A DNA stretch of 64,000 nt from Solea solea (GCF_958295425.1 NC_081139.1:15699888-15763887), one strand, 5' to 3'. Positions 37,315 to 50,364 are shown, numbered from the stretch's first letter. Numbers and translations are program-made. The notes: generated from the sequence alone by a model not told the origin.

Positions 37315-39351
37315 ACACCCATCTCAATGATCGGAATACAGGTTTTAATCTTTAATTTAATGCTAGGCCAATCACTAAGGTTTGACTACTAGAGTACCAA
37401 TGCCAACCATGGTAAACACTGCATATGTACATTCTGTGCAGAATTACATTTTTGAATGTTACATTTTAGCAGGTGGTTTCATATCAACATTGAGCGGCGT
37501 AGTTCTCAAGTATTTGATGCAAGGTTCTTAGCAAGAGGAGATGGGGTTGGTGGTGGCATATAACATTCAGCAGACCATGTTTCTTATAGTGAAGCTATTT
37601 TATGTTAGGAGTAAAAATCATGATCTTATTTTAACCCTAACCAGCTGCTTTTTGTGCTTGAACCTCACCACATTCATACCATTTGTTAAAAAACTGCTTC
37701 ACTGATATACACATCTGAAAATAAGTTTTATTTAGACACACAAGCTCATGCTTTAACTAAACTTACAAGTATAGCTTGTACTATGATCATGGGGACTGGC
37801 TTGAGTTTACTCTCATTTCAAGTTCTGAAATGTCAGATATCTCCCATTCTTCTCAGTATGTCCCTCCTCTCGACCCCTTTTTCCTTCATTTTCACTTTCA
37901 CTTATGGCTGTGAAGTAAATCAAATCATCTGATTAGTGTAGTGGGAAGTTTGTGATGACCACGGGTGCAGCTCCAACAAGTAGCCATTTCATATGACATA
38001 AAAAGCTTGACATACCTTCCAAATTTGGCAGGCGAGACAGTGCAGTGTGTGCAGTGCTGAAAAAATACAAGAGATATGAAAAAAGGCATATTTACTGATT
38101 AAAGCTGTAGTGCATTTTAATTAAAAACAAATTTCAATTACATTCAAACCATTGTCAAATTAGTCCAAGCAATGTCGATTAAGCTCCACACAACTCTCGC
38201 TGTGTTTCTTAGTAGAGAGGTGTGTTGTTTCTGTGTCTGTGGTGACATTTCAGTGCTGCACACAGATGCATTTTACAACTGATGGAGTGAAGGTCAACAT
38301 TATAGGTTAAGGAATAAACCCTGGTTTTCTGAAACATGAGTTGAGGTAGGTGTTGCATACCTTCAACTTATTTATTTATTTATTCTTTCTTGTACAGCAC
38401 AAAAGGATAACCTTAACCAATTTTGTTTGACTATTATGGCACATATTAATTGTATATGCCAAAGAAATAATGGTTTTTCTTTTCATAATTGTACTTGCCT
38501 TGTCATTCAGGCCATTTGTTTTCTCAAGTCCCAGCCTCTCTCATTATTATTCCTGCCTTACCTTCCTGCTATTTACAAAGTTACTATTTTTCCTCATTTT
38601 CTTTTGCTCTTTGCGGGAATATTTCCATGATTACCTGCTTCTTTTAATCATTTATTCATTCCCCCCCCCCCCTTCTCCCGTGTTCTTTGCCACAGTGAGG
38701 CATGAAGATATTTCTCTCTTCGATGCCTCCCATGCTTGGCTTCCCTCCATTCAAATGCAAATGATGCAGGCCAATTATGGCACAGCATGCGGTTATGTCT
38801 GTGTTTGCAAGAACACATTCAAAGGCACATTGTGTCGTGGAAGATTTGAGTTAGCCAGCGTAGCATTCCTTCTGGAACTGCCAGTGGCAGATAAATTAGG
38901 ACCACAGACTGACAAAAGCAAAATAAATCATAATATTGGAACTGTGCTGACCCATATTTGCTAATGTGGGTGCTCATTGCCACCTATATTACTTCCATTG
39001 TGTGAGTGTGTGTATCAGGGACTGGGACTCTTTCATGGCTGATCGCTCCAACAGAAGGCATTCCTGCTTTCATTCAATGGAATCAGTGTTGTGGCTTTGT
39101 TATGGCTTCACTCATATCGGCAATTACACTGACTTGGTGTATTCATGCAACCATTTTATAGGGTACAATACGTGTCTTCAAATAGGCGTGAAGACATGCA
39201 CGGCATGTTTAACATGGATGCATTTAGAGAGCATGGAATTAGATGAATTCATTGTTTGTATTTTACCCTTGCTGCTATTTAGTGTGTACTGCTGTGAATC
39301 AGGGTTTGATTGTGTTTTATTATGTAATGAATGCAATGTTCAGGCAATCAT

Positions 39352-39556
39352 TGTCTACCACTTTATCCTCCACATGAGGGTCATGGCGAGCGCCTAAGCC
39401 AATACCAGCTGACAGGTAACCAGTCCGTTGTCTACATATAGAGACAAACAACCATTCAGTCTCACAATTTAGAGTGTCCAATTAACCTTTGCCTGTTTTT
39501 GGACATAAGAGGATACTGGATTACCTGGAGAAAATCCATGCATTCTTACTTGATGG
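39352..39556 (-). mobile_element. V-SINE/DANA-like SINE, reverse strand
   Basis: Read on the reverse strand: 'catggattttctccaggtaa', then a shortened core around 'tgtccaaaaacagg', 'aattggacactctaaattgt', 'tagagac' and 'cctgtcagctgg', ending in 'gaccctcatgtggaggataa'. The plus-strand 143-codon open frame at 38966-39397 runs into its tail. Confidence 0.6.
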
Positions 39557-39784
39557 AGGGAGGTAGAGGCAAGACATGGGATACATATTTCATAATTTAT
39601 CAGAATCCGACCATTATTTACTACACATGTTTATACATTAAGACTTTTCTGGTTACATTTGCTCCCGGCAAGCGCCAAGAATAGACCAGGTGATATAATG
39701 ATCACTGGAGATGTGTGCTTGGTGTGAACAACAATGATTTATTTACCGAACGATCGTGGTGCCTCCCCATCCAGTATAACCCAT

Positions 39785-40060
39785 GTATCACAGTTACAAG
39801 ACCCTGGGTTTGAAACCTCTTGGTTTCCTGGTTCTCGTATTCACTGGAGATTCATCCATAAGCTTCCGATTCCTCCCACAGTACATTGGTTGTGGGTTAG
39901 TTGAATTTATGACTTGCCTCAGGCATGAGTGTGAATTCTTGTCTATATACTGTATATACATCAGGGCTGTGATGGACCACCAATCTGTGAGAGGCAGCTT
40001 TTGACCAATGGGCATATTCTCCAGGCACCCATGATTCTGAGCAGTATGTATAGATAATGA
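39785..40060 (+). mobile_element. V-SINE-like element with tRNA B-box-like head, diverged
   Basis: A B-box-like 'ggtttgaaacc' lies at 39807-39817. It is followed by a core resembling the other copies ('ggtttcctggttctcgtatt', 'cttccgattcctcccacagt', 'gggttagttgaatttatgac') and a middle block 'cagggctgtgatgg'. It sits about 230 bp right of the reverse-strand copy, so two SINEs lie nearly head to head. Open frames on both strands at 39783-40159 are within it. Confidence 0.55.
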
Positions 40061-40229
40061 ATGTATTGATGAAGATAGATGACCTTTTGAATATACTGTA
40101 ATGTACATTTTATTGAACAGGAGGTGACTGCGAGTAAGTGCAGCTAGATGTACAGCCATTCTATGATTTCATAACTCAAGATGATCCTGAAAGAACATGT
40201 CAATTTTTTTTTTCGAGCAGGTTGGACAT

Positions 40230-40630
40230 TGGGCTCATCCTTTAAGCGAAAATGCCATGTCACCTTTAGCCCTCTATGTTCCTGTAAGATGATTTATGGG
40301 TAGTAAAGGCTTCCGCTCTTTCCCACCAAATGATGGATGGCTGGGAAGTCACGCCATGTCTGGGCCTTGCCCCTTTCCCTGCTGAGGGCCATGTCACCAC
40401 CTGCTAGTTTTCACCATTCAAATATTCTAACACAGTCCAGGAACCTGTGTCACCATATGTCAGGCACTTCAGGGACCATCCTGAAACCATTAACCCTCAA
40501 GCTCGCTCCTTGTTAACGTCAGCCCAGACCGCTCCAGTGCTGCATTAGCTGAGTTAATGGCCAATGAATCCTAATCACCTGAGGGTAGATCTCACAGGTT
40601 CTCTCTGTACCTTTGTGTTCAATTGTGTCC
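40230..40630. promoter_or_regulatory. candidate conserved noncoding element
   Basis: About 400 bp without simple repeats and less AT-rich than the surroundings. Carries 'gctgagttaatggccaatga' (homeodomain and CCAAT cores, about 40549-40568) and 'cctaatcacctgagg'. Nomination only. Confidence 0.2.
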
Positions 40631-43600
40631 ATTAATCCATTTTTGTCTCTACAGCTGGAGGTTTCTTTAATTTTTCGTATGCCTGGAGGCATTAGGACCT
40701 GATAAAATAAAAAAAATATCACTCATTGGAGTTTGCCTGAGCGTATACTGTTAAAAATGTAATTTGTTTGCCAAAACTAAAGTCAATTATGACCTTTCCT
40801 TAAGCTTACATCATTCATTGCCACATAGGTCAAGTATAGAATTTTTATTATAGTCATTATCCATTAAAATGTTTGATCAAAGAATGACAGGTGCACATGG
40901 AAAAGGAAAATGAATCCAAAATGATGTCCATACACTTGCATCAATGTTTTTATTTTATATCTTCTAGGGGCGAACTATAGAGGATGCTTTTTCCTGTTCA
41001 GCTAACATTTTTAAATTTCTATCTTTAAATATTTGCAGGGGTAGTGTAACTCATTTATTCACAGCTCCTATGAGTTTACTACATATCTTGTTTCACTTTA
41101 TTTATGTAGCCTACTTCTTCTGCTACTACTACTACTATGACTTTGCCTTAGTGTTAGAATTTGTCAACTGCTCTTCTAAAAGGTCTGTAATTGTGTGACC
41201 TGATTGGTCAGACCAGAACTTCACTATTCTTTGTTAAGATTGACTGAGGACAAAAACATTGCTATTAACACAACTGCAAGTGTATGGACGTTGTGTTTCC
41301 TTGTACAGCTATTTTAAAACTATTAAATCAAGCTACTTTTGAAATTGGCTGGTCTTACATGTTGATCAAAACATGTTTAGATGATAGATCTTAGTCCAAA
41401 ACCAGAAGCTGCCTTTGCCATTTATTGAATGAATTTACATATGGTGTTTTGGATGATTTATAATCCTACTTATGGTTTTATATGCATCGTGCATCTCTCT
41501 ACTCCAGTATTTAGATGAGTGCTACCATGGAAACAGCCATAAAAAAGAGTAAACACAATAAAGTATATACATGACTCAGAGACTGTGTAATACCAGCATG
41601 TTCCAGTCAATTTATCATAACCATTTTGGATGTCAGGAGGAAAACAGCGCTCCATCTCCAACAAAATATTAACACACATGTGAACTCATATGGGCAGTTT
41701 GCAAAATGTTTTAATTTATTTCACTATCAACGTTCTTCAAACCAAATCACCAGTAAATTCCCCTGAATAAATCTGAGCCATCTATGGTGGTATGCAAACC
41801 AAAAAGGGTTTTGTTTTGAGGGTCCTGAACATCTCGACTGTAAATCCCAAACACAGCCTTTAACTTCTAGCCTCTGCAGTAACAGTAGCATATGATAAAC
41901 CTCATCCAACATCCACCAAAACATACATTGCCCATTTCTAAGAAATACCTAATCATTCATATTACAAAACATTCATCATTCAGTGATAAAAGCAGTGCCG
42001 ACTTCAATATAAGCATTAATCTAAGCAAGAAATAGCAGCTGTTGAGAAATGTAAACGTGAACCATGTCACAGCGAATAGAGAGCTTTGAAATAGTTATGT
42101 TTACCCTTTAAATAGGTCAAGATTGCATGATGAAGGGTGCTCATTTAGCTAAATGCACCTGTTCATTTTGGTTTCAATAGAGCTAAGGGAGCAGCAGCAG
42201 CATATTTTTTTTTTTCCATTTACCTGCGTGACCTTAAATCAATGATGCTTCAGCAGCGCTACACATTTTGGATGACACATTTGCAATACAGGGCCTTGTG
42301 AGGACTACCTTTGCATTGATTTTTGTGTAGTTGTGCGCATCAGTGGTGTAAAGAATGTGCTTTTTTTTAGTGTTGCTCTCACGAATATCTCTGTCAGAGG
42401 AAACTCATCTGGGAGCATTTTGGTACTGCATTGTGACTACAGTGGCAATATCCAGGACTCTTGATTCTTTTACTTTTACTCTGCCTCCTCTCCTTTTACC
42501 AAAGTTTCAGGGACATACTGACCTGCATGTCACAGAGCCAAACAAATGTGGACTTCCCTTTAATCTGGGGTACTGACAAACAGCTGATCGAGTTTCATTC
42601 AAGTAGCGATAAGTAGTGATGTCACCAATAAGAAACTGAGTTTCCATTTTGAAACCTCAATTTATTTGACCGGTGCCATGTTGAGGTTTTTTTAACTGGA
42701 AATTCTCAGGCATCACCTGCAACCAGTTACCAGGTTTGAACTAATTTGTGCCATGCAGTAAAGTGTTTTCCTCTAAGTAGAAACACCATTTACAAAATGA
42801 ACATACTTTGCTTTTGAAGAAAACCTCAAACCAACAATTGAGACCTCTCTCAGATCAATTTAATTACATTATTAAAAATCCTGACTATCCCCGTTAACAG
42901 ATTCTGCCCAAGGAAAGGCCGCATCAGAAAAAAAATTGCTGATTTGGTGCAGCGATCGTGCATGCCTTTGCTCATCTCCTATTAGAATACTTTGTTTTGT
43001 GTATGCTATTGGAGATGAGTTTTATGGGGGCAATGAGAACAATTTTCACTCGGTTCCCTTCATCCCGTTTAAGCCTCATCAATACCAACTGGAAAGACAT
43101 GTCTGCAACATTACAGTCAACTGCTGGCTGTTGAAACATTCATGATTGAGAGTAACAGGAAGGGTATCCATTCAAAGTGTAACTAGAGACTATCAGGGAT
43201 CATGCTTTGCTGTATTTCCATGTCACAAGTTTACTTTTTACCCACCGTCTTTTTTTCTCTTTTGTTCATTCTGAACGCCACTAGCTTCTTGCACTTCTTG
43301 CACAATGGTCTGCCAGGAGCTGCAATCAGCCGATATTTACTGCTTTCACATTGAAAACACAATCTAACTTTTTCACTAGACTCCACCCCCCCCCTTTTCT
43401 TTTTCCACTGCCTATCGATTGTATGGTTAATAAAGTTTATGATGATTAAGAACAAAGACATGGGCACTGGGTGTGGAAAGTAGGTGGAGGGGAAAAATGA
43501 CTTAAAACCTCTGTACAGCTTATTATAAAAAGTTGTTCAAATGGAGATGAGGAGGGCCATTTTTCAAGGTCACTGCAGTATAAAACATAGCCATGGTCTG

Positions 43601-44179
43601 GTGTTAATTACATGGGCTTCTGCCTTCTTCCATATATTATTTGAGAAAAAAGGTGATTGAGTAATACAGTAGTTTAGGGGTAATTATAGTAGATTAACTG
43701 CTATTGTAAGTGAATATCACACAGATTATTATGACCAGACTCCCTGTCCTTGAATGGCCTAGAGTTAAGTCCCACGAAGCACAAGTGTAGAGAATTGATG
43801 TCTGGCTCTTCCCATCTCATCACAATGGGATAAACTGCAGGTGCTGCAACCAAAGAGCTTCAGCAAATACTAAGAATGTTTTTTAGAATGACAACTTTTT
43901 TTTTTCTTCAACCAAAAAAAAATTGCTGTCATTGTTAAATAAAAAAAAAAACTTTGACGAAAGAGATCTCCCAACGAGAAAAACAGTTTGAAGGACTTAA
44001 AAGTATTTGAAGAAGAGGAGAAAGTGGTGTTCTAAAGTCATATGAGAGATTTTGGCAGCAGTTACACATACATTTTATGCGAGTCACCTGTGTGAGAAGA
44101 ATTCTATTCATGTGTTGCAGACTCCACTTTCTTTTTTCGACTGCAACACAAACCACTGTTTTACACAACGCTGCGACAC

Positions 44180-44400
44180 CTGCCTCTTTTCCTATACTGT
44201 ACCACCAGGAGTTCTCCTGAACTCTGAACTCTTATCAAAAGGCGTGTGGACGGGTATGAAAGATGAGTGATAGAAAATACGCTGTGCATAGCTGCGCTGT
44301 ATGAAAGTTTGAGTGAATGTAACACTGTAGTGTAAAGCACAGTGGTCACCAAGACTAGACAAGCACTATACAGATGTGTATTACTATACAGATGTGCCTA
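44180..44400 (+). repeat. teleost interspersed repeat fragment, family B
   Basis: Second copy of the repeat at 13990-14170: 'gagtgatagaaaatacgctg', then 'gagtgaatgtaacactgtag', 'tgtaaagcacagtggtcacc' and 'aagactagacaagcactata'. A 14-bp unit at 44365-44378 is repeated at 44383-44396. Confidence 0.55.
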
Positions 44401-46987
44401 GTAAAGTATGAAGGGTCACAGTTATTCAAGAGATCATAATTACATATATTATATTAATAATTATTCCATATGTGAATAGACTAAATTCTATGATTGCAGT
44501 GATTGAATGCACACTGGGGTTAGAGGAGGTTAGCGTGAAAGGATAAGCTCTTTAAACGTTTGTTCGAAATAGTCTAATTTAATATTTTAACACATTTCCA
44601 AATGTCTCTAAAGCTGACTTTGTCATGATGGCTCACTCAGAGTGGATCCATGGTCAAGTCTAGAACACAAAGTGTGCAAAAGGTAAAGTCTGAATCCTTG
44701 AAAATGTGCTGCCCTCAGGGAGAGAAATCCTTCTCTCAGGTTTCTGAGCTGTGCCTGGAGGGTGTATACCAGAGCAAGGAAGGTGCAAATCGTAGGCACT
44801 GAGGATTCCTGCAAAATCACGGCTGCCTCTCACATTTGTTGCTTTGATATTACAGTTTCTTTGATGCAACACCCTGAGGCCTTGGGTTGCACTTTACACT
44901 CGGGGGGGGGGTGTTTGTCCTATGTATCCAAACCAAACATAGGAACACATATTGAAGGCTGCTACAGCATTGAACAAATCCACTGTAAATTGTCATCCTA
45001 CACAGCCTTTGGTATAGAGTGACCCCATGTTTTACAGGAAGTCGAGTTTAAAAGTTTACACACAGGCCAAACTATGCAAAGACAGAATTTGCTACCGAGC
45101 TAGATAAAAGGTCAGTGCTTTACTTGTGTCATCTTAAATCACGTTTGTGGTACCCTATGACATCAGCCACTGGTCAATGACACAAATTTACCTTGCTGAT
45201 TTTTTGCCAAGCCATTGGGTGCCTGCTTTTGTATTTTACAAGGCACACCATATGGATTTTATTGGGCATGAGTGGTTTTAACAGACCACTTTAAGACCCA
45301 CATAAACATTTAATGTAACAATGTACCCATTTGGACTGAGCAGCATTCATATGAGTGCTGTAAATCCCGATTAGTCTTAAGAAAGAGTCTGTGTAGATAT
45401 TTTTGTCCGCGCACCTGTCTAAGTGTTATGGTAGCTGGGATTATTCTTAGTATGTTGGAATTTACTTGTGATGTCTCATAAATCATCTCCCACTGCATTT
45501 AAAGAGTGTGGCGTGTGCAAGAAAATAGATGCAGAGTGAGGACAAAGAAGACTTTCAACATGACAATGTATCATATAAACATATTCAATAATTGTTGCAT
45601 CCTACTGTTGTAGAGCTTCATATCAGAGACACAGTCAGATTCAATCAATGGTCTCGTGTCTGAGGGAGCAGGAATTGGACGATATCTTTGGAGTTCAAAC
45701 CTGTATTGTTTCTGTAGAATTTTTAACTTCACATGAGTCGGATTTGAATTCCGCTGTCTGCATGTCACATAGGCACAAGGTGAAACATGTGGGGGGAGGG
45801 GGGGCTTTTTGTATTTCTTTCTTGGATCACTGTCACACATTCATCATCTGAATCATCAAGATCAGATTAATAACCAATAAAACACTGTGAACGAGCCCGT
45901 TTTTAAGTTGATGAGGAGATTCATCTTAGGAGATCGGTCTATAAAACCCCATTTCCTCTTGGCAGTGCAGCTGATGAAAAAGTTACTGCCACATTAAAAT
46001 ATTATGCAGCCTAAAAGTCCTGTCGAATGTTAAATGTGTCACAACGACTAATGTTAAATGCAGAAAACTTGCTTAACTTTATTGAACAACATGGTGCGAG
46101 TCTCCAATCTGCATTGTATGTCTACACTGCGGTGAACTTTTAAAATAAAAATAAGGTATGGCATTTTTTTTTTTTTAAATACCTTCCATGAAACATGTCA
46201 TCAAAAACCTAAACTTTGGGTGAACAAAATACATTGTTAATGCACTAAACGGCATTAATCAAGTTTGTTGTAAAAAGTTGGATTTGAGTTTCATTTTGTC
46301 CTCACTTGAACATCTGGACCAAATATAATTTTCATGATACAGAAAAGGGCCAATTAAAGACATTGTCAAATTGCCAAAGTGCACCTGTAGATTTCAGCAA
46401 ATAAAAATAAGCACCGGACAAAATAATCAATTTCCACACAGCACTGATAAATAGGTCTACAGCCTGGGAAGATGTTTTTGTTCTCTGCAAATGTGACTAC
46501 ACCCTTGGTGTTTCATCACAGAGGAGGCTTTGTGTTTGTCTTATTTACTGTAAAATCAGTTCAGTTTGGAAACCGTCACTTCTTGGTTCTTCTATGCTGA
46601 CTGCTCCAGTAAGACTGTTGTGTTCCATTATCGTGTTGTATCTTAACAAATGTAACAAATGTTAATAAGCGTGAGTCTGAGCATTCAGCTTTCAGTGCCT
46701 CTTAGAGAACAAGAATAAACCTTGAAAATACAGCCTGCGGACTGACATCAGTAGGACGCGATAAGTTGAAAGTAAGCTAATGGCTTAGAAAATTGCTCTC
46801 ATTGGTCTCTGTGGGAGACACATTAATCTTCTTGACCTATATAGAAACTGAAGTAAAAGGCATTATTTTTGTATTCCGTAAACTGTAAATGCTTTACATT
46901 AATATCTCAGCACAAGAGATCTGTAGCATGATCACAATAATAAGCTTCCTGGATAGAATGAACAACTTTAAAGAAACATACTGGTGA

Positions 46988-47406
46988 ATGCCCCTTTCCT
47001 GCCTCTGCAATGCACTTCTAAATGGTTTACCTCACAAATCCCTCCATCAACTTCAACTAGTTCAGAACTCAGCTGCTGGTATCATCACTAGAACCCCGTC
47101 CTCACAACAACTTCACTGGTTTCCCAACAGTTTTTGCATTGAATTGATAATCCTTATTTTAACATTCTAAGCCCTCAGAAACTTAGCTCCTCCATATCTC
47201 ACTGACCTGCTCCATCCGAACAATAACAGCACTGCCTACCTTTAAATCCCAATTTAAAACTATGTTAACCTCCATCTACTGTGTTGATCTTGTCTGTTTA
47301 ACTTTTTGTGTGTTTGATTTATCGTCGTATTTAATATGTAAAGCGACCTTGCGTGTTAGAAAGGTGCTTATAAATCAAATGTGTTCCTATTATTATTATT
47401 ATTATA
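46988..47406 (+). pseudogene. 3' end of an L2-clade non-LTR retrotransposon (decayed ORF2)
   Basis: Encodes the C-terminal end of the ORF2 protein after the reverse transcriptase core. The conserved phrase 'CNALLNGLPHKSLHQLQLVQ' is followed by 'NSAAGIITRT', then 'LHWFPNSF' (usually LHWLPV) and, after an in-frame stop near 47168, 'LRNLAPPYLTDLLHP'. These appear in the family's usual order. Several stops and small deletions interrupt the frame after 47165. The 3' part ends 'gcgaccttgcgtgttagaaa' and 'gtgcttataaatcaaatgtg' followed by ATT trinucleotide repeats (47389-47406), the normal L2 tail. The upstream endonuclease and most of the RT are absent, as expected of 5'-truncated LINE copies. Non-functional. 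Confidence 0.85.
47389..47406. repeat. ATT trinucleotide tail
   Basis: Five to six ATT units at the 3' end of the L2 fragment; part of the retrotransposon end. Confidence 0.85.
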
Positions 47407-48512
47407 ATATGGATTCAATAATAATAGTTATAATCAGAATTAAACCTTCATTCAGCCATTTATGTTAAGTGCACACAGCATGTAACCCCGTGGCCCTGAG
47501 GACACAAGGAGGTGAAACTAGCTCAATAAACTCAATTTAAATTTCTTTGCCTCTAGCGACACATTCCATGCAGTAAATCCTGCAACAACACGGATCGAAA
47601 CCTTGAAAAATAGAATTCTGAAATAGTTTTCCTTGTTCACTGATGAGAAACTTTCTTGTATGCAGATATCTGTGTGCAGTCCAAAGATTTGTGACTGCAA
47701 ACTGGGGCATTAACAAAAAAGCATCAGTGGCACAAGTTCTGTGAGGAGTCAACAAGTCGGATGTTTTTTTTTTTCCCCCTCTCTCTCTGTGTGTGCTTGT
47801 CTGCAATCTCTCTGATTTAATTGAGAGTCGGGTACCCGGTTGGCACACAGGGGCCGCAGTCACCACACCACGTTGGGGTTGCATGAAGCACTGCAAGACT
47901 TTAGCAAGACTGAATATGAAATCTTTGGAGATACATTGGATGTGGTCGCCCTCAAAGGTTTCAGTACATATTGGAATGGACATTGGTGGCATTTACTTTA
48001 CGTAGACCATAGCAGGCGTGAGTGTACATTTGGAGACAGATAATACAAATTGATCTTGTAGAAGTCCTAATCACTAATCCTTATGAAGCTTCAGGAGTGA
48101 GACTGTCCTGATGCAGTAGAGTGGATCACAGTGGCTCCCCTCACCTTTCCACTCTATTGTTCATTAAAACTTTATTTCATAAACTGTTCCTCATCTCTTT
48201 TTGTATGTGCCTATTTGTGTTCACCTAATTAAATTAAAGGAGTAAGGTAAACATGTCAGCTAAGTGGCCAAGGAGTGGAAAATGTGCTGCAGCAACTGTG
48301 TAGAACGTTTAATCGACCAAAGATGCTGGCAGTTTGGTACGGTCATAAATGTCTTATCCTCTACAATTCACACCAGTTTTAATTATTGAAAGCTAATTGT
48401 TGCTGTGAGCTTCTGTGACCCCACCATACTCACCACGCTCTCTGAGCTTACGCAGTCCACATCTTGGCTGTAATCCAGACTTCGCCATATTGAGGCTTTA
48501 CGGCATTAAAAG

Positions 48513-48600
48513 TACAGTAGGACCTCGCTAATCTGGAGTCTGCAGGTATGCACGGTTCTTGGAATAGTGAAATTCTGAGATTATTGTAATGCAGTCCACA
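48513..48600. mobile_element. possible pogo/Tigger-type terminus
   Basis: TA at 48513-48514 is followed by 'cagtaggacctcgctaatct', resembling the terminal repeat of pogo-like elements (CAGTxGxACCTCGxTAATCxGG). The following 'gttcttggaatagtgaaatt' is similar to their subterminal sequence. No right-hand terminus was found, so this may be a truncated copy or chance. Confidence 0.35.
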
Positions 48601-49783
48601 AGATAGCTTCTTGGAGCTGCACTCACAGCACTTCTTAAACTGCTGGAAAAAAAAAAAAAAACGTCTGCAGGTAACAGCCAATAGCATCAACATGCTAGTG
48701 AAGTTGTGAACAGACTTTGCTTTGGGCTATCTGTGGTGAAGCATCATTTTGTTTTCTGATGGTCTGAGGTGACGTCCTAAGTGATGTTTTGATGTTCTCT
48801 AGTGGACTCTTGGAGGGACTTATATAGCTCATGGATCATGAAGTGATACTTTGACGGACTGAATTGATCCCTTGATTGCCTTTGTGCTAACAGAAGCCTC
48901 TCTCACCCACATCATCTTCCATCTCTGCCTTCTCTGTTTGTTGATATGTGTGCTTGCTCTTTATTTGTCCATTCTGGTGAGGAACAGGGTAATTTATTAT
49001 TTTGGGGGGGGATGTGGATCGGAAATATACTATTGTGTTTTCATTTGAAAACAGCATTTTGTAACAAAGATAATCTGCCTCCAGCAACGACGTTCAGCTG
49101 AAAACATTTGACACATGACATGTGCATGTGTGGGTCAGTGTCAATAGGAAGCAGATCATCTTTTTTTGGAGATGTTTGATTAGTTTCATAAATATAGCCA
49201 ACACAAACAAATAGTGAAACACCAGAGCAAAGCAAGATTTCTTAGGGTTTGGCAACGCCAGGGTTAGTGTGAAAGGCAAGCATAACCATCAGATGTTGAC
49301 ACAGAACTGACAATTTTCTAGGTTGTTGTAGGATGGAGAATAAACTGATAATAAAGTGTGCTTATTACTTTGAAATAATGTGTGTAGTCAGACAAATATA
49401 ATTTTTAGTTAGAGAAAATTTCACATGAAAATATCTAATCTCTTATTTTAAACCCAAAATGTGTATTTTATGAAAATGATTGAAAACTATAAGCATGCGG
49501 TTTTCAAAGAGCATCCTGGAATGCATTGTGGTTAGCAATTATGCATGAAATTAGATAATTGAGAATGATACAAAACGACACATTTACATGACATTTACCA
49601 TATAATGGCTGATTTCAACTACATTGTGTTTACCTTTATGCAATATGAATAGCAAATGTGAACTAGCAATATATTAATCTACAGTAGTGTTGTGTGTCTC
49701 AAACAACCCTAAAATTCAGGGTTTGGGATTAAATTGAGAAACTCACATCTGGGACAGAATGCATTTTGTCCTCACAAGCTTTC

Positions 49784-49822
49784 ATACATATGTATGTATG
49801 TATATATGTATATATATATATG
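49784..49822. repeat. TATG then TA microsatellite
   Basis: Short ATGT repeats passing into TA repeats. Confidence 0.85.
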
Positions 49823-50364
49823 AAAACATGTTTTGAAAACAAAAACATCAAACTGAAAATAACAATACTGAAGACAATATAGTAGTAGAGACTGATATTG
49901 GAAAAAACGATATGTTTGATATTCTGTCAAGTCCCTGTCAGGTGTTTGTGTGTTTGTGTGTTGGCTATGACAGCGCACAGTAATGCACCGCATTATTTGC
50001 TGCAGGACGCTATTGTTTCATGTGGTTCTGCTGGCTAGAAGGATTCAGCAGATGAAAGAACAGCTCATCCTTCAAAAAAAATAAAACTAAATGAAATACA
50101 GCATCTTGCACACAAGAGGGCTTTCAGAAGATTCGGACCTGCTACATCTAAACAGGCTTTGGTGTTAAGATCTCACACCAAATGAGATAAAGATAATATA
50201 TTGATTTATTATTTGAATATCTGTATGTAATATCAATTCATGTGCTGTGGGCTAGCACAGTGTAAATACTGCAGTGATGTCAGGCGATAAAGTGTGTGAG
50301 ATCTGCGGCACGATAAGAGACCGTGACCGTCAAAAGATGGAGTATCCTATATCCGTCCAGAAAA

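Larger units (their letters stand above)
34868..39351. other. noncoding stretch, no gene seen
   Basis: About 4.5 kb. Contains a short AC tract (35701-35714), a TAG trinucleotide run (37298-37314), a TTTA run (38368-38384) and a C run (38661-38672). The plus-strand open frames at 38470-38964 and 38966-39397 are adjacent, but the second has no domain and ends inside a SINE. See the finding on 38696-38961. Confidence 0.5.
40061..46987. other. noncoding stretch, no gene seen
   Basis: About 6.9 kb without a supported gene. Contains an RFX-like X-box motif at 41521-41534, a family B repeat at 44180-44400, C or G runs near 43386-43395, 44902-44911 and 45791-45805, and a T run at 46167-46177. Open frames are below 90 codons; one at 43231-43467 is discussed as a finding. 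Confidence 0.5.
47407..50364. other. noncoding stretch, no gene seen
   Basis: About 3 kb. Contains an A run (48651-48663), a G run near 49005-49011, a TATG/TA tract (49784-49822) and a possible pogo-type terminus at 48513. The 151-codon reverse-strand open frame (47537-47992) has no recognisable domain. Confidence 0.55.

Noticed and set aside
47537..47992. 151-codon reverse-strand open frame
   Set aside because: No domain or homolog recognised; overlapping plus-strand frames are equally unremarkable.
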